This document shows positions 1-12,165 of a stretch of 64,000 nt of DNA, in pieces; the first letter of the stretch is position 1, and each line of letters begins with the position of its first letter. Origin of the DNA: Nectonema munidae (Eukaryota > Nematomorpha > Nectonematoida > Nectonematidae); contig JAUIRK010000057.1 of the NCBI GenBank assembly GCA_030549495.1, positions 160,873 to 224,872 on the forward strand. Direction: 5' to 3'. The notes beneath the pieces are model-generated. The model was not told the origin of the DNA, did not search any database, and was given only the letters and a program-made list of their open reading frames with translations. The translations under genes were made by a program, and so were the position numbers.

Positions 1-610
1 GTTCTTTCGCTCGAGAATGCGCAATTTTATGTGTTTAATGCTAGATTCAACTCCAAGGTCATGCAATCCCAAAGCCAGGCATCTAGGTCAATCTTGCTGG
101 CGACCCCTAAATTTTGTCCCCCATTTTTTAGACATAAAATGATTGAGAAAATGACATTAAATAAGACTTCTCTAATAGTATAACTTGAAAGAGGAACCCA
201 AATTCCTATGAATGATTCATTGAAATTTACCAATGAATTCATAACATTTCCTTAGCCTCTAGAATCTAGCTATAAATTAAGTTTTCAAATGTCTTTAGCA
301 TGTACAGTTAGAAAATTTCTCAAACCAGTATTTCTAGAATCATTTCTGTATTTTGAGATTTTTTGTTTCCATCAAACAACTCATAAGGAAGCTTTGCTTT
401 TAGTTTTTATGTATAGTTAAAAGTTTAGAGAAGTAATGTTTTTTCGAGAAACATGTTAGATACACAACTGAATACAAAATCTGTACCAAGGGGATCTAGG
501 CGAATTCACCGACAAAAATTTACGGACATACACAATTGATCGAATACACATTTCACTGAAACCATATAGGGTAGGTAAGCAAAATTTAGAATTAAAAAGA
601 ATAATATATA
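1..610. other. No recognisable gene
   Basis: AT-rich stretch. A 71-residue minus-strand reading frame lies at 27-242 but has no motif I recognise and no splice context. It may be the edge of a repeat that continues outside the window. Confidence 0.3.
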
Positions 611-1084
611 CAGTTGTGTCTAGTTAATCCGGTCTTCAATAAAGCGCTTTTTCGTTAATCCATTCACACATGAAAGGGAACCAACTTTACAAGTGTTAAA
701 ATGCTTCTATAATCCCTTAATTCTGGGGTGGGGCGTAAAACGCCCCCCCCCTTCACTAAAAAATTAATTGTAGAAAAATGGCTTAATCATATCTCTTCAA
801 ATTTTGTGACTTTTCCTAAAATCGCTAGCTGCATCTTTTGATACCATTTTCATGGTAGTTGAATGACCCCTTCATGTCCAAAACTGTCAATCAAAATAAA
901 AAATTAAAATTTTTCAGCAAAATTTTGACATTATCTGTACTTAACCTTATAACTTAGGATCTATATTATATAATACCCTGAAAATTTATAATTATATACA
1001 GTTTGGAACGCATAACACTTTATATATTTAATTTTTTCAATAATCATGGCTACTTTTTAGAAAATGTCAATCAAAATTCTGATT

Positions 1085-2060
1085 GATCAAAAATATACCT
1101 AATAAAATATAACTTCAAATTTTACATAAAATATATGTTTTTATACTAAATCGGTCATGCTGTTTTCATTTCTGAACTCATTTTTTACATTTAGGATTTG
1201 AAAATACCTATAAGTATTAATTAAATTTGCGGTTTACTTCTGAAAATTGTCTCCAAAAACATTCCTTCACATTTTACATAAAATATATGTGTTATACTAA
1301 ATCGGCCATGCTGGTTTCATTTTTGGACTAATTTTTTACGTTTAGGATCTGGAAATACCTATAAGTGTTAACCAAATTTGCGGTTTACTTCTAAAAATTA
1401 TCTCCAAAAACATTCATTCAAATTTTACAATGAAATATATGTGTTATACTAAATCGGCCATGCTAGTTTCATTTCTGGACTCATTTTTTACGTTTAGGAT
1501 GTGAAAATACCTATAAGTGTTAATCAATGTTTTATACCAAATCAACCATGCTGTTTCATTTCTGAATTCATTTTTCACATTTAGAGGTTTTAAAATATCA
1601 GTCAAAATTTGCGGTTTACTTCTAAAAGCTATTACAGTTTATCTCCAAAAATATTCTCTCAATTTTATATGAAATATATGTTTTTATACTAATTCGACCA
1701 TGATAATTTTTATTTCTCAAATCATTTTTTTGCATTTAGAGGTTTTAAATGTCTGAAAGTGTCAATCAAATTTTTGATTTACGTCTAATGTCTACAGAAA
1801 TATTTTTGAAATTTAAATAAAATATCTGTTTTTATACCAAATGGAAGATGCTGGTTTAATTTTTGGACTCAGGTTTTGCATTATTGGTTTTAAAATATCT
1901 GAAAGCTTGAATCAGATTTGCGGTTTACTTTTAGATACTGTTTTCAAAAATATTTTCAAAAAAATAAAATATCTGTTTTATACCAAATCGACTATGCTTA
2001 TTTTATTTCTCTACTGGATTTTGGATAATACGGTTAAAAAATATCTCGAAGTGGCAATTG
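1085..2060. repeat. Satellite family 1, diverged tandem array, ~130-160-bp unit
   Basis: Repeated blocks share TTGCGGTTTACTT, CAAATTTTACATAAAATATA, a TACTAAATCGGCCATGCT block and AAAATACCTATAAGTGTTAA. Units vary in length and are clearly diverged. The same motifs recur at 52260-52539 and 56108-57350, so this is a dispersed satellite carried by an element and not a single-locus array. Confidence 0.75.
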
Positions 2061-2099
2061 AATTAGTAATGTATGCCTGAAAATCAGTTCTGTAAAAAA

Positions 2100-3160
2100 A
2101 ATTTCAAAAAATGGCTGCATATTAGGTATATAGTAAAAATATACTTTTTTTTTTATATTTTGGCTTATAATACTTTCTACAATCATCTTGTATGAAATAT
2201 TTATTAAAAAAAATAAAACGTATTATAAAATCTTTTGAAAATTTGTATGAGAGAAGGAACCTAGTTGAAAACTAATTGAAAAGAGAACATGTGATCAAAA
2301 CAAATAATTAAAAAAAATATGTATCTTTACTAAATGGAAGATCTACCATGTTCTAATGAACTAGAAAGTGGTTTAATTATATACTTCAAAAAAGATTTTG
2401 ACTGTGAAAAAGAAGTTCCTCTTTTACAAATGAAAAATATTTAAATCTATAGCTTCATCTAGGATTACAGTTAACATTTAGCTAATAGGTGTAGGAAATC
2501 TGAAAATTTAGAATAGGTCAGATTTATCAAAAATGGCACAGATGCCAATATGTGAGAATTTAGTCACTATCAAGATAGTTTTAATTTAAATTGAATTTGT
2601 CCATCTTTTTCCTTTTGTGTCAAAGAGATAATTTTTTAGACGAAGAACGTGGACAACTTTTTGTAATTGAACAATGAACATCACGAATGATTCATCAGAA
2701 AAAAACCTTTGAAATGAGATTGGTTGACAAATATTCAGGCCTGATAATAAAATACACGATACTGATAAAAAAGTCTATGATCATCAAGAAGATTCTTTAA
2801 TCAGAATGCTTTGAGAGAGGAAAAAAGTCATTTTATCCATATAAAAAAATTTTCGAACACATTGAAAAATCTAAATTTCTAATGAAAAAAGAGCTACCAA
2901 GAAAGGATCATCATAGAATGAATACCAAAATTACATACTGTAAATTATAATATGACGTAGAGACTACGAGCCGATAACGAATTTGTAGCCAAAAAGATGG
3001 AGATCCTATCGAGTTACATAAGTTACTGTAGAATGAAATATTTTGAGTGAATTAAACACCTAAAGTTGGTTTATTAAATAAATTAAGAAAATAATTACCA
3101 GAGAAAACTGCAAGTATAAGTTATTTTTATGTTTATATATTTGACATTGATTTACAGTTT
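2100..3160. other. Spacer between the two satellite arrays
   Basis: About 1 kb of AT-rich sequence without an open frame or family motif that I recognise. It is probably the unique interior of the surrounding satellite-bearing element. Confidence 0.35.
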
Positions 3161-3164
3161 TAAT

Positions 3165-5455
3165 CGATTTTTTGACAGGTTTTATTGATTTCATAAAAAA
3201 TGAACATCATTAAATTCTACATACTTGAAATGTATAAAAAACTTTAAAAGAATTAAAATTTTAATTTTGACATGGGCTGTCATATTTAAATTATTTTGTT
3301 AGGTTTGACTAATATTTATAAAAAAAAAGGAATATAACCAGTAAACAGCCTACTTGAAAATGGGTATATGTGTGTAAAATGCCATACACGGTAAACTTCA
3401 TAACCTCCCTATACTTTCTATTAAACGTAATTCTCTAATTCAAAAAACCGTGCCTGATCCTTTGTTTTTGGGATAAATTAATTTTTTGGATTTTTATAAT
3501 AAAAAAATGAATATCACCACTGAATTACGCATGTTTAAAAATGGGTATATATGTGTAAAAAACTTTATATTATTACTTAGATAAAAAGTTTCTTTTAAGA
3601 TGAGCTGTCATATATAAATCAATGCTTTGATAACTTTAATTGATTTTTATAAAAAAAAATAAATATCATCGCTTGAAAATGGGTGTATATGTGTAAAAAA
3701 CATTATATAATTATTTAGATAAAAAGTTTCTTTTTTGAGATGAGCTGTCATATGTAAATCACTTTTTTGACAGGTTTGAATGATTTTCATAAAAAATGAA
3801 TATCACCACTGAATTCAGCATATTTGAAAATGGGTATATGTGTGTAAAAAACTTTATATACTTATCTAGATAAAAAGTTCCTTTTTGAGATGAGCTGTCA
3901 TATTTAGATGAATTTTTTGACAGGTTTGATTGATTTTCATAAAAAATGAATATCACCACTGAATTCAGCATATTTGAAAATGGGTATACATGTGCAAAAA
4001 ACTTTATATACTTATTTAGATAAAAGGTTCCTTTTTGAGATGAGCTGTCACATTTAGAACAATTTTTTGACAGGTTTGATTGATTTTCATAAAAAATGAA
4101 TATCACCACTGAATTCAGCATATTTGAAAATGGGTATACATGTGTAAAAAACTTTATATACTTATCTAGATAAAAAGTTCCTTTTTGAGATGAGCTGTCA
4201 CATTTAGATCAATTTTTTGACAGGTTTGATTGATTTTCATAAAAAATGAATATCACCACTGAATTCAGCATATTTGAAAATGGGTATACATGTGCAAAAA
4301 ACTTTATATACTTATTTAGATAAAAAGTTCCTTTTTGAGATGAGCTGTCACATTTAGATCAATTTTTTGACAGGTTTGATTGATTTTCATAAAAAATGAA
4401 TATCACCACTGAATTCAGCATATTTGAAAATGGGTATACATGTGTAAAAAACATTATAAACTTATTTAGATAAAAAGTTCGCTTTTGAGATGAGCTGTCA
4501 TATTTAGATTAATTTTTTGACAGGTTTGATTGATTTTCATAAAAAATGAATATCACCACTGAATTCAGCATATTTGAAAATGGGTATACATGTGTAAAAA
4601 ACTATATACTTATTTGGATAAAAAGTTCCTTTTTGAGATGAGCTGTCACATTTAGATCAATTTTTTGACAGGTTTGATTGATTTTCATAAAAAAATGAAT
4701 ATCACCACTGAATTCAGCATATTTCAAAATGGGTATACATGCGTAAAAAACTATAATTATTTAAACAAAAAGTTCCTTTTTGAGATGAGCTGTCAAATAT
4801 AAATCAATTTTTTTACAGGTTTGATTGATTTTGATAAAAAATGAATATCACCACTGAATTACGCATGTTTAAAAATGGGTATATATGTGTAAAAAACTTT
4901 ATATTATTACTTAGATAAAAAGTTTCTTTTTAAGATGAGCTGTAATATATAAATCAATGCTTTAATAACTTTAATTGATTTTTATAAAAAAAAATGAATA
5001 TCATCGCTTGAAAATGGGTGTATATGTGTAAAAAACATTATATAATTATTTAGATAAAAAATTTCTTTTTTGAGATGAGCTGTTATATGTAAATCACTTT
5101 TTTGACAGGTTTGAATGATTTTCATAAAAAATGAATATCACCACTGAATTCAGCATATTTGAAAATGGGTATATTTGTGTAAAAAACTTTATATACTTAT
5201 CTAGATAAAAAGTTCCTTTTTGAGATGAGCTGTCACATTTAGATCAATTTTTTGACAGGTTTGATTGATTTTCATAAAAAATGAATATCACCACTGAATT
5301 CAGCATATTTGAAAATGGGTATACATGCGTAAAAAACTTTATATAATTATTTAAATAAAAAGTTCCTTTTTGAGATGAGCTGTCAAATATAAATCAATTT
5401 ATTGACAGTTTTGATTGATTTTGATAAAAAGTGAACATCACCACTGAATTCAGCA
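3165..5455. repeat. Satellite family 2, 150-bp tandem array with higher-order repeat
   Basis: About 15 units. The phrase GATGAGCTGTCA recurs near 3890, 4040, 4190, 4340 and 4490, which is a period of 150 bp. Central units are nearly identical, edge units are diverged. A block of variant units from about 3523 reappears from about 4858 with the same private variants, giving a higher-order period near 1.33 kb. Long minus-strand frames inside it are a by-product of the unit length being a multiple of three. Confidence 0.9.
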
Positions 5456-5652
5456 TAGTTGAAATATATATGTAACATCAAAAATATTTATAAAAACTTA
5501 TTAATATCTGAGAAAAATAGGGGGGGGGGGGGGCACTTTACGCCCCCGCACCCCCGCCCCCCCCCCCAGCACTTGAGCGAACAAATTTTGCCCAGCACTA
5601 ATAGGGTTAAAGCCATATCGATACCCACCAAGCCAATATCGACGCTGCCTAC

Positions 5653-6912
5653 CAGTGATACTTAACCTGGAGTCCATGGATCACGAATGGGTCAATGACT
5701 GTGCCTCAGGGAAACTCTTTATTCTCTTCTCTTTGTTCAATTTTAAAGATTTTTTCATTATTGATAGCATATGTTTTTGCGAGTCTCTATTTATATGTAT
5801 GTGGAAGCCTTGGCTTAAGAAAAATATAAAAACTATCGATTGGATTTCATTGTAATTGATAACTTTTATTGTCATGAAAAGTTTGTAGAATATGAAGTTC
5901 TTCTTTACCACACAGAAGTTTGTTGGCTTTCAAGAGCAGCAATTTATAATTTTAGGTTTATATCAGCTAAGATTGGAAGTTTACTTTTTTTAAAAGAGAA
6001 AGTAATCACTTTCAGAAAAATTTGAGATTTTATATAATGAAGAGTTTATTTATAACTTAGGCAAATAAATGAGGTAAATTTGGCTATTCAAGGTCTTGGC
6101 GTTATGATTGTAGATGCTTCAGAAAGACCATGCTTTTCTGACTAAACTGTCACTGTGGAAAAGAAAAGTGGAAGCAGGAAGTTTGGCTAACTTTCCAATG
6201 TTAGACGAAGTTTTGAGTAACAATGACTTGTTTAAATTATTGCAGACAGAATTTTGTGCACATCTGGTTACTCTGCAGAACTCTTTGATTGACTGTTTCT
6301 GTTTAGAAAACCTCATGGTAGAAAATTGGATTCAGGTTATATTTCTCACTGACCTAAGCACAGAAGAATGGCAAAAAAGAATTTTGGTGTGCATTATTAC
6401 ATAAGCAAAGAAAATTATTAATGTTCTGATTTCCTTTGTCACAACTTGCTAACCTTTATGAATCAGCATTTGCGGCATTTATTGCTATCAAAACAAAATC
6501 CAATTATACTAAATGTGAAAGATGACGCGCGGATTGCCGTGTTCAGCACTATTCCACAATTTCAATGTTTTATTCAAGACAGAAAAGAAAAACCTTCGCA
6601 TTAAAATAAAAAATTTTGAGTATAATAATTATTTTTTATATATTTAACTTACATTAAAATTATTTTGAATTTCTAAACTGAATTAAGAACAGTTAAAAAG
6701 ACATTCAAAGCTAAGAAGTGAAAAGAGATTAAAATTTAGGTTTTTTATGGTTGGAATACTTGGTCAGACTTCAGCTTTGCAATCAACTGTAAAATTGATT
6801 GTTTAGGTGGATTAAAATTACACAATGTTTAAATTTCATGTGCTTTTAATAATAGGGTCTAAAAAATCGAATTTTTGGAGGGGTCCGTTATTGAAAAGGT
6901 TAAGACCCACTG
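5653..6912 (+). mobile_element. Degraded hAT element (ZBED5/SCAND3-like)
   Basis: The left end CAGTGATACTTAACCTGG and the right end, reversed CAGTGGGTCTTAACCTTTTC, match the CAGTGGTTCTCAACCTTT style of hAT terminal repeats. They bracket a decayed plus-strand transposase. The flanks CTGCCTAC and CTCCAAAC are only weakly alike, so the 8-bp target duplication is eroded or an end is misplaced. It sits inside the 611-7656 Tigger element. Confidence 0.6.
5840..6610 (+). pseudogene. hAT transposase remnant, ZBED5/FAM200-like C-terminal half
   Basis: Several frames carry pieces in the order expected for vertebrate-type ZBED5/SCAND3 hAT proteins: a YHTEVCWLSR block (5910-5940), an alpha-helical LTKLSLWKRKVEAGSLANFP block (about 6130-6200), a region near 6240-6400 ending in an ENWIQ-like stretch, and a dimerisation motif of the type LANLYESAFAAF-IAIKTKS (about 6445-6500). 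Stops and frame changes separate them, so it cannot encode an active transposase. Known family members are RNase H-fold hAT transposases or domesticated relatives. Assignment rests on remembered motifs. Confidence 0.6.
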
Positions 6913-7445
6913 CTCCAAACTATCTTGAGTGTGTTGAAAATAAAAATAGACAGTTATTAACATTCTTCAGTGCTCAAGCTCTACGAAACACTCTTGGAAC
7001 AATTAACGCCTCTACTATTTCTATTTATTTGGGCCGCGTTGGCACACTTCCAATCGCCCTAATATTTTTTATCCATCGGAAGACGAACCGGGTTATGTTC
7101 CTTTCTCTTAACTAGAAGTTTTCATTGAGCATCTAGCTCCAGAAAATGAAATTATCACTGAAAAATAGATCAACATTTAAGGTGAAATTGTTACTTCTGA
7201 GCTACTTGACGATGAGACTATCTTGAACATTGTGTCTACTAGAGATACAGTGTACTAATTTATCTGAGTTAGACTCCAATCTCACTTCAACAAGCAAAAA
7301 TAGCTTTATCTACAATTATTCTATTTCTTGAAGAACACCACCGTGCTCAAAAACAAGTTCATCTAAAAGCTGCTTAGGAAATACAAAAATTCTTAAGAAT
7401 GTATGTGCTATCTTATCTTACTGATTTTTTGTTATAAATAAATGA
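6913..7445 (+). pseudogene. Tigger-type transposase C-terminal tail remnant
   Basis: At about 7270-7400 one frame reads LQQAKIALSTIILFLEEHH followed by a lysine/arginine helix with one stop. This resembles the C-terminal tail of Tigger transposases, where an ALE-type helix (often F-L-E-Q) follows an acidic patch; here the acidic patch includes ELLDDETILNIV near 7200. It lies just inside the right TIR of the 611-7656 element, which fits its being that element's own gene. The catalytic core is not visible. Confidence 0.5.
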
Positions 7446-7656
7446 TAACTTGCACTTAATTAAAAAATTTTAAACTAAAATAAAAACATATTTATATAAA
7501 ACTTGAGGCTTTAAACTTATCAGGATCTTACAATAGCTTCACATTTATCGAATACTAAGATAAATGTCATAGGATGAATACTCATAACACACAGATAGGC
7601 AAGAAACACTTAAATAATGATTGCGCGATAATGTGCGCGGATTAACGAGACGACTG

Positions 7657-8555
7657 TATATTATTTATTTATTCATTCAAAAAAGACTCTGACAATGTTC
7701 TTATTCAGGGTTCCCCAACGTGTTCGATATCGACCCCCTAGGGTCGTTTATGTAATAATTGATGGATGGTGGGGTTCGCTTTGTTAACAATTGGTTATAA
7801 GGGTGATGGTGGAGGTAATGAGTATATGTAAGTTGGATGTTTGCAGGTGTGTTTATTGGTCATTTCTCCTCAAAGTGGGTGCATTTTATGTGTATAATTT
7901 ATAGTTATGTATATGTAGCAGTTATGATTGTTTTGGCCATGTATATATAAGTATGCAAGAATCCCAAGACAACAATTTCACTTTTTTTTGCTGATTTTAG
8001 TTTCACACTTTTTTAGGGCATTCAAACGTGCTGAGTCTATAAATGACATTCGTTTTTTGTATGACGTCAGCTTTTTATTCTAGGAAGTATTTTCAATTTG
8101 ATCAATTTAAATAGTATTTATATGTAATAAGGAGATGGCACGAGACAATAATTCTGGACAATCTCAAAATAGAATTTGTCTAAATATTTTTTCAATTTAA
8201 TTAAAAAATAAATCAAAATTTATTTGATTTTTAATTTGATTTATTATTATTGCAAATATATAGTATATGTAGTAACCTAAGAGTAAATATACATGGTAAA
8301 AAACTTTTTGTATTATGAAAAAAATATATTTATTCTCAGAATCATCAATATCAAAAAGAGTATAAAAAATTTAGTCATTAGAATGAGTGTTGAACGGTTA
8401 ATTAAAGACATTAAGTTTAAGATAATGTTGATTGATGGCACTGGGTTCTAATAGGGGGTGCCAGGTAAATTTTCAGGGGAGGAGGTGCTCAAAATTTTGG
8501 CGTTGGTGAAATCAAAAGAATATGATCGATTTGCAATTGTTCAATAATCATATTA
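7657..8555. other. No gene; possible solo hAT end at 7706
   Basis: AT-rich. At 7706 the sequence CAGGGTTCCCCAACG, followed by GACCCCC and GGGGTTCGC blocks, resembles a hAT terminal repeat, but no partner end was found. Nothing else is recognised. Confidence 0.35.
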
Positions 8556-9030
8556 TTAACCTTTTCATGCCACTAATAATAATAATGAGATTTATTTTGA
8601 AAAACTATATTATTTTATTTTTTAGCTATAAGAAAAAAATGCTTAACGTTTTTTTCCTAAAACTCCTGTCAGAATATGAAGACGTTCCCATATGGGAATA
8701 TCTATTTAAAAAAAAATTTTTGTAATAATTTTTGAAAATAAGTTTTATTTTTTTATATTTTAAACATTTCGTATGTTTATTTGTTTTTATTTTAATAAAT
8801 ACTTAATTTTTACATTTTTTAAAGAAATTGAAATAATAAAATCACACAAAAAACGTAAAAAAAAAGAGCAAAAATCACCCTTCATTTATGAAAATTAAAA
8901 AAAGTTTTTTTAAGTATATACAATATGAACTTTTATCTAAGTTTTTCAAATTATGAAAAACTACAATAAAAATGTCTCATGTCAATCAACTAAAATGTGT
9001 CCCACATGGGAACATTGGCATGATAAAGCT
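8556..9030. mobile_element. Possible piggyBac-type non-autonomous element
   Basis: It starts TTAA-CCTTTTCATGCC at 8556, close to the TTAA-CCCTTTCATTACC start of the MITE at 18799. Near the far side lies the inverted GGCATGATAAAG, without a clear closing TTAA. Inside each end is a palindrome-like box: TTCCCATATGGGAA near 8685 and TCCCACATGGGAA near 9000. The right edge is uncertain. Confidence 0.4.
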
Positions 9031-10211
9031 GTGTTTCTATTTGTTAAATGTGGTATTGGTATTCATGGGGGCGTTGAAGTGCATTTTTTCTGATCTAACC
9101 ACTATAAGTGCTACTTGAGTTCATAAAATTTCCTAAAGATACGTAGAGTTTTAATTATGTCATGTTGATATCCTAAGTTATGAAGCTCATCTTTAAATCG
9201 TCTTTTAATGATATTGACGTACTAAAAAATCTTAGGAAAATAAGTTTCGGCTGAACAAGTGAAAAGACTTAATTTTTAAGGCTAAATATCTACAATTTTA
9301 GAATTTGTTTTTGTATCTTAATTCGCGAAATAAAGTATTTTACAGTTATACAATAAAATAAACGTAAAAAAGGCAATGTGGAAATCAATAACTTGAAAGT
9401 TAAAGTAGTAAAATTATTAGGCCAAAAATAAAAGCTAAACGATAAGTAAATCGTACAAATAAAATGGTTTTTTTAATTTTAAAATTTTACATTAATGAGC
9501 ACGCAGCGTCTAATCTAAATTCCTGACGATGTCACTTCCACCAACTCGACTAAAAAATATTTTTTTTCTCTGACGATATTGTGAAGCATTTTTTGTAACG
9601 TACCCGTAAAGTTTATTGTGATCGTGGGTTTGCTACTCAATTTAAAATGCATTTTATACTATCATTTTTGAGAATGTTAGAAATCGAGACCTTCTCCTAG
9701 TTTTCTCGATGACTATATCTTGGTCATTAAGATACGTAAATAAATTTTTTATTTCATGTTTTTTTTTAAATTAATTGTTGGAAGAATACACACGTTTTGA
9801 AGTAAGAAATAAACAGCTTAAATGTTATTGGCATCAGCATTTCTAGCTTCTGAACTGGGACAGGTGATTCGACTCCAAAACAATTTCCTTATCAGTAATC
9901 TCACTCTGCTTTTTTTGAAAGAAAAATGGAAGTTTAATATAATAAAGAGATAATTATTTTGGTTAGTTAATAAATAAGTAGTTATTACTATTAGTTAGTT
10001 GATTTTGATAAATGTGGAGTGAAATTACTTGATATAAAATTCAATAGGAGTCATCTTGAAGATGGGGTAGAGAAAAAGAAACGGTTATAAAAATTAAACT
10101 AGCAGACGTCAGTAATTGAAAATAGACTTCAACATTGTCCCAATATTTGGGAGAGGGTCACATCAACTATTATGAATAGTTCAAGTTCAAAGCAATATTA
10201 AACTTTAAAAA
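9031..10211. other. No recognisable gene
   Basis: AT-rich sequence with many stops in all frames and no family motif that I recognise. Confidence 0.4.
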
Positions 10212-10482
10212 CAGTAATGTCAAACTTCGTTAATCCGAAAAGTATTCGAATAATGAAATTATTCGGGTTGTGAATAAACAATGATTTTGCTGTCAAATTT
10301 TACGTAGTTAATATAATACAATATTACTTAAATATTTTACCAAAAATGTCCAATGCTAAATTATTTTTATTAAAAATTGTTCATATTTTTTTTATCTTTC
10401 CCATATTCAAAGATAAAAATGGCATGAAAAATTTATTATATACAAATAATGAAGGACCCGGTTAACGAGGTTGACATTGTTG
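10212..10482. mobile_element. Short pogo/Tigger-like MITE
   Basis: The left end has CAGTAATGTCAAACTTCGTT and the right end, reversed, has CAACAATGTCAACCTCGTT. Both are followed by TAA(T/C)C(C/G)G, the CGTTAATCCG box common to Tigger ends. About 270 bp, no coding content. The flanking TA duplication is not preserved. Confidence 0.55.
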
Positions 10483-11262
10483 AGTTAGAAAAAAATAGTG
10501 TTAAAAATAAAAGAATTTTTTATGTAAAATTTTATATTAAGTTCAAAATATTTATAGTTAATTTTAGGTAAAATAGAATAATAATAATTATACACGTATA
10601 TCATGAAATGATATATCAATTTATAAAGCAAAATTTTATTACGTATGTTGTGCAAACTATTGGTAATGTTTAATCACTGGTTTTCTTTTTTTCTTCCTTT
10701 TTCTATGTACCTTACTGTGGCATTCTATTTTTTCTTTCCCTTTTCTGTCGATGTTGCAGTTACCCTTCTGAACTTTCTTGTGATAGTTGTATGTATGCCT
10801 TCCAAACTCCCGTTCCCATCTACCCTACTTTTTATAAAGAAATTTATCTCCTTATAATCAGCCCGCATTAAAGTTTCTCACTTCTTTCATTCTGAAGACT
10901 CCCTTATTTTCAAAACCACCAATTGCCTTACTTCTGCCATTTTTTGTGTCCTTAAAAATTATTCCCTTCATATTTATATTCCTTTGGTGACAATAACTAT
11001 CAGGTTGACTGACTTCTTTATTCAAAAATTTAATTTAATGAGTTCTATCTACTTTAAAATGAATTTTCTAAGTTAATTTTGTGGGCAGTTTCATCCCCCC
11101 TCCCTCACTATACGGCCTTGTCACAGGAGAAGGACGGATCTAGAAGAAAATTTAGCGTCATGCGATTTTTAAACACTTTTTATAACTAAAACAAATATTT
11201 TCTAAATATTCCATATACGAAAGGATTGGTAATGCATGCATAACCAAAGTATTACTCGTATT
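10483..11262. other. No recognisable gene
   Basis: It contains a pyrimidine-rich segment (10660-10990) that yields a 70-residue hydrophobic frame at 10645-10857. There is no splice context or motif, so it is not called. A C-rich TCCCCCCTCCC block lies near 11095. Confidence 0.3.
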
Positions 11263-11539
11263 TAGAGATGTATTGGAAATCCGCTAAACTTCTACATCTT
11301 TTTAACATCTACATCCGCGGATCATTTAAGTTTCAACATCCGCAATTTTCAGACTTTTTTCTATATACAACAGAGTTTTCGGAATTAAAAATTTTTTATT
11401 TTACCCTAAATTTTTATGATAACATTATATGAATAAGCAAATGTATCTAAATATCTCTTTAAACATGCTTTAGCTTAGAATATCAATTATGATATCCGCA
11501 TCCGATAGGATGTCAAATTTGACATTCGTTACATCTCTA
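11263..11539. mobile_element. hAT MITE with exact 8-bp target duplication
   Basis: The left end is TAGAGATGTA and the right end TACATCTCTA. It is flanked on both sides by CTCGTATT (11255-11262 and 11540-11547), an exact 8-bp target site duplication as hAT elements make. Length 277 bp with no coding potential. It lies downstream of the cactin 3' end. Confidence 0.85.
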
Positions 11540-11841
11540 CTCGTATTACTAAATGAATATAACTCATATCATCTTAAGGATTTGAAGCACAACTCTTCTT
11601 TCAGAAAATCAAACTGAACTTGATTGAACTGTATACACTGATATCCTTAAAATTGGGACGGAGCAAATGGCGCATTACTTACTCCTCAACTAAATCTGTC
11701 ACTGTCTTAAGATTATGAAATATTTGGAAAAATTATAAAATCACTCTTTCAAGTTTTAGCTTTTAACAAAAGAAGACTATGGTAATTAAATTTTTGGCAA
11801 AAAAAGTACAAATTATAGAATAACGTGAGGAATATATGCAT

Positions 11842-11847
11842 TTTATT
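11842..11847 (-). promoter_or_regulatory. Candidate cactin polyadenylation signal
   Basis: AATAAA on the minus strand about 95 bases downstream of the cactin stop codon. The position fits a short 3' UTR. No transcript evidence. Confidence 0.45.
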
Positions 11848-11938
11848 CATAAATTAAAAGAAACTGTTAAATTTTCTTTTGGTTGTTGTAGAATCGATGA
11901 AACAGTACGAAAGAATTCTGGAATCGACTGAAAACTTT

Positions 11939-12165
11939 TCAGCGTTTGTACCGAAGCTTTTTGTAGTGGAACCAAAGTTGGAAAATGTTGTTATAGAACT
12001 GGCACTTGAAGGAGCGTCGGAAAGAAGTTTCCCACTCGCGATTCACGATTTTGAATGCAATGTCTTCGTATGGAGGACCAGCTGAAAAGCGGAGTATGCA
12101 GAAATCTTCGTCGTTCTTTATCGGAGTTAACGAGTATTTTGGCGTGCACTTGGGATCAATCAGGT
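11939..12165 (-). CDS. cactin: Cactin exon 9 (terminal exon)
   Basis: The acceptor CATTAAG precedes the first base. The preceding exon supplies G, so the junction codon GAC reads YP-D-LIDPKCTP. The exon encodes the end of the C-terminal cactin domain, with DEDFCILRF, AGPPYEDIAFKIVNREWE and the terminal FQLWFHYKK, and stops with TGA at 11941-11939. This C-terminus is the most conserved part of the family and ends where other cactins end. Confidence 0.93.

Larger units (their letters stand above)
723..5569. mobile_element. Satellite-bearing insertion with G/C-run inverted ends
   Basis: The left edge reads CTGGGG, then GGGGCGTAAAACGCCCC near 730. The right edge, in reverse, reads CTGGGG, a G run, then GGGGGCGTAAAGTGCCCC. 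This gives similar inverted ends about 4.8 kb apart. Between them lie one ~160-bp array, a 1-kb spacer and one 150-bp array. A second copy of the left edge and first array starts at 52205. No transposase is seen and no target duplication is clear, so the superfamily is unknown. Confidence 0.5.
611..7656 (+). mobile_element. Tigger/pogo-type DNA transposon, interrupted by later insertions
   Basis: The left end CAGTTGTGTCTAGTTAATCC at 611 and the right end, read in reverse as CAGTCGTCTCGTTAATCC ending at 7656, are imperfect terminal inverted repeats. Both are flanked by TA (609-610 and 7657-7658), the target duplication of the Tc1/mariner-pogo superfamily. Inside the right end (about 7110-7440) is a transposase tail typical of Tigger. 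The body is split by a satellite-bearing element (723-5569) and a hAT element (5653-6912), so little original sequence remains. Pairing of the two ends is an inference; they could belong to different copies. Confidence 0.6.

Noticed and set aside
3759-4121. 120-residue repetitive minus-strand frame
   Set aside because: It is produced by the 150-bp satellite, whose period is a multiple of three. Neighbouring units break the frame.
3165-5455. CRISPR-like regular repeats
   Set aside because: Units are contiguous with no unique spacers, in a eukaryotic context. It is a satellite.
5459-5665. 68-residue frame with Pro/His-rich stretch
   Set aside because: The Pro-rich part is translated from the C-run at the edge of the satellite element.
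11879-12085. 68-residue plus-strand frame
   Set aside because: Exact shadow of the terminal cactin exon on the other strand.
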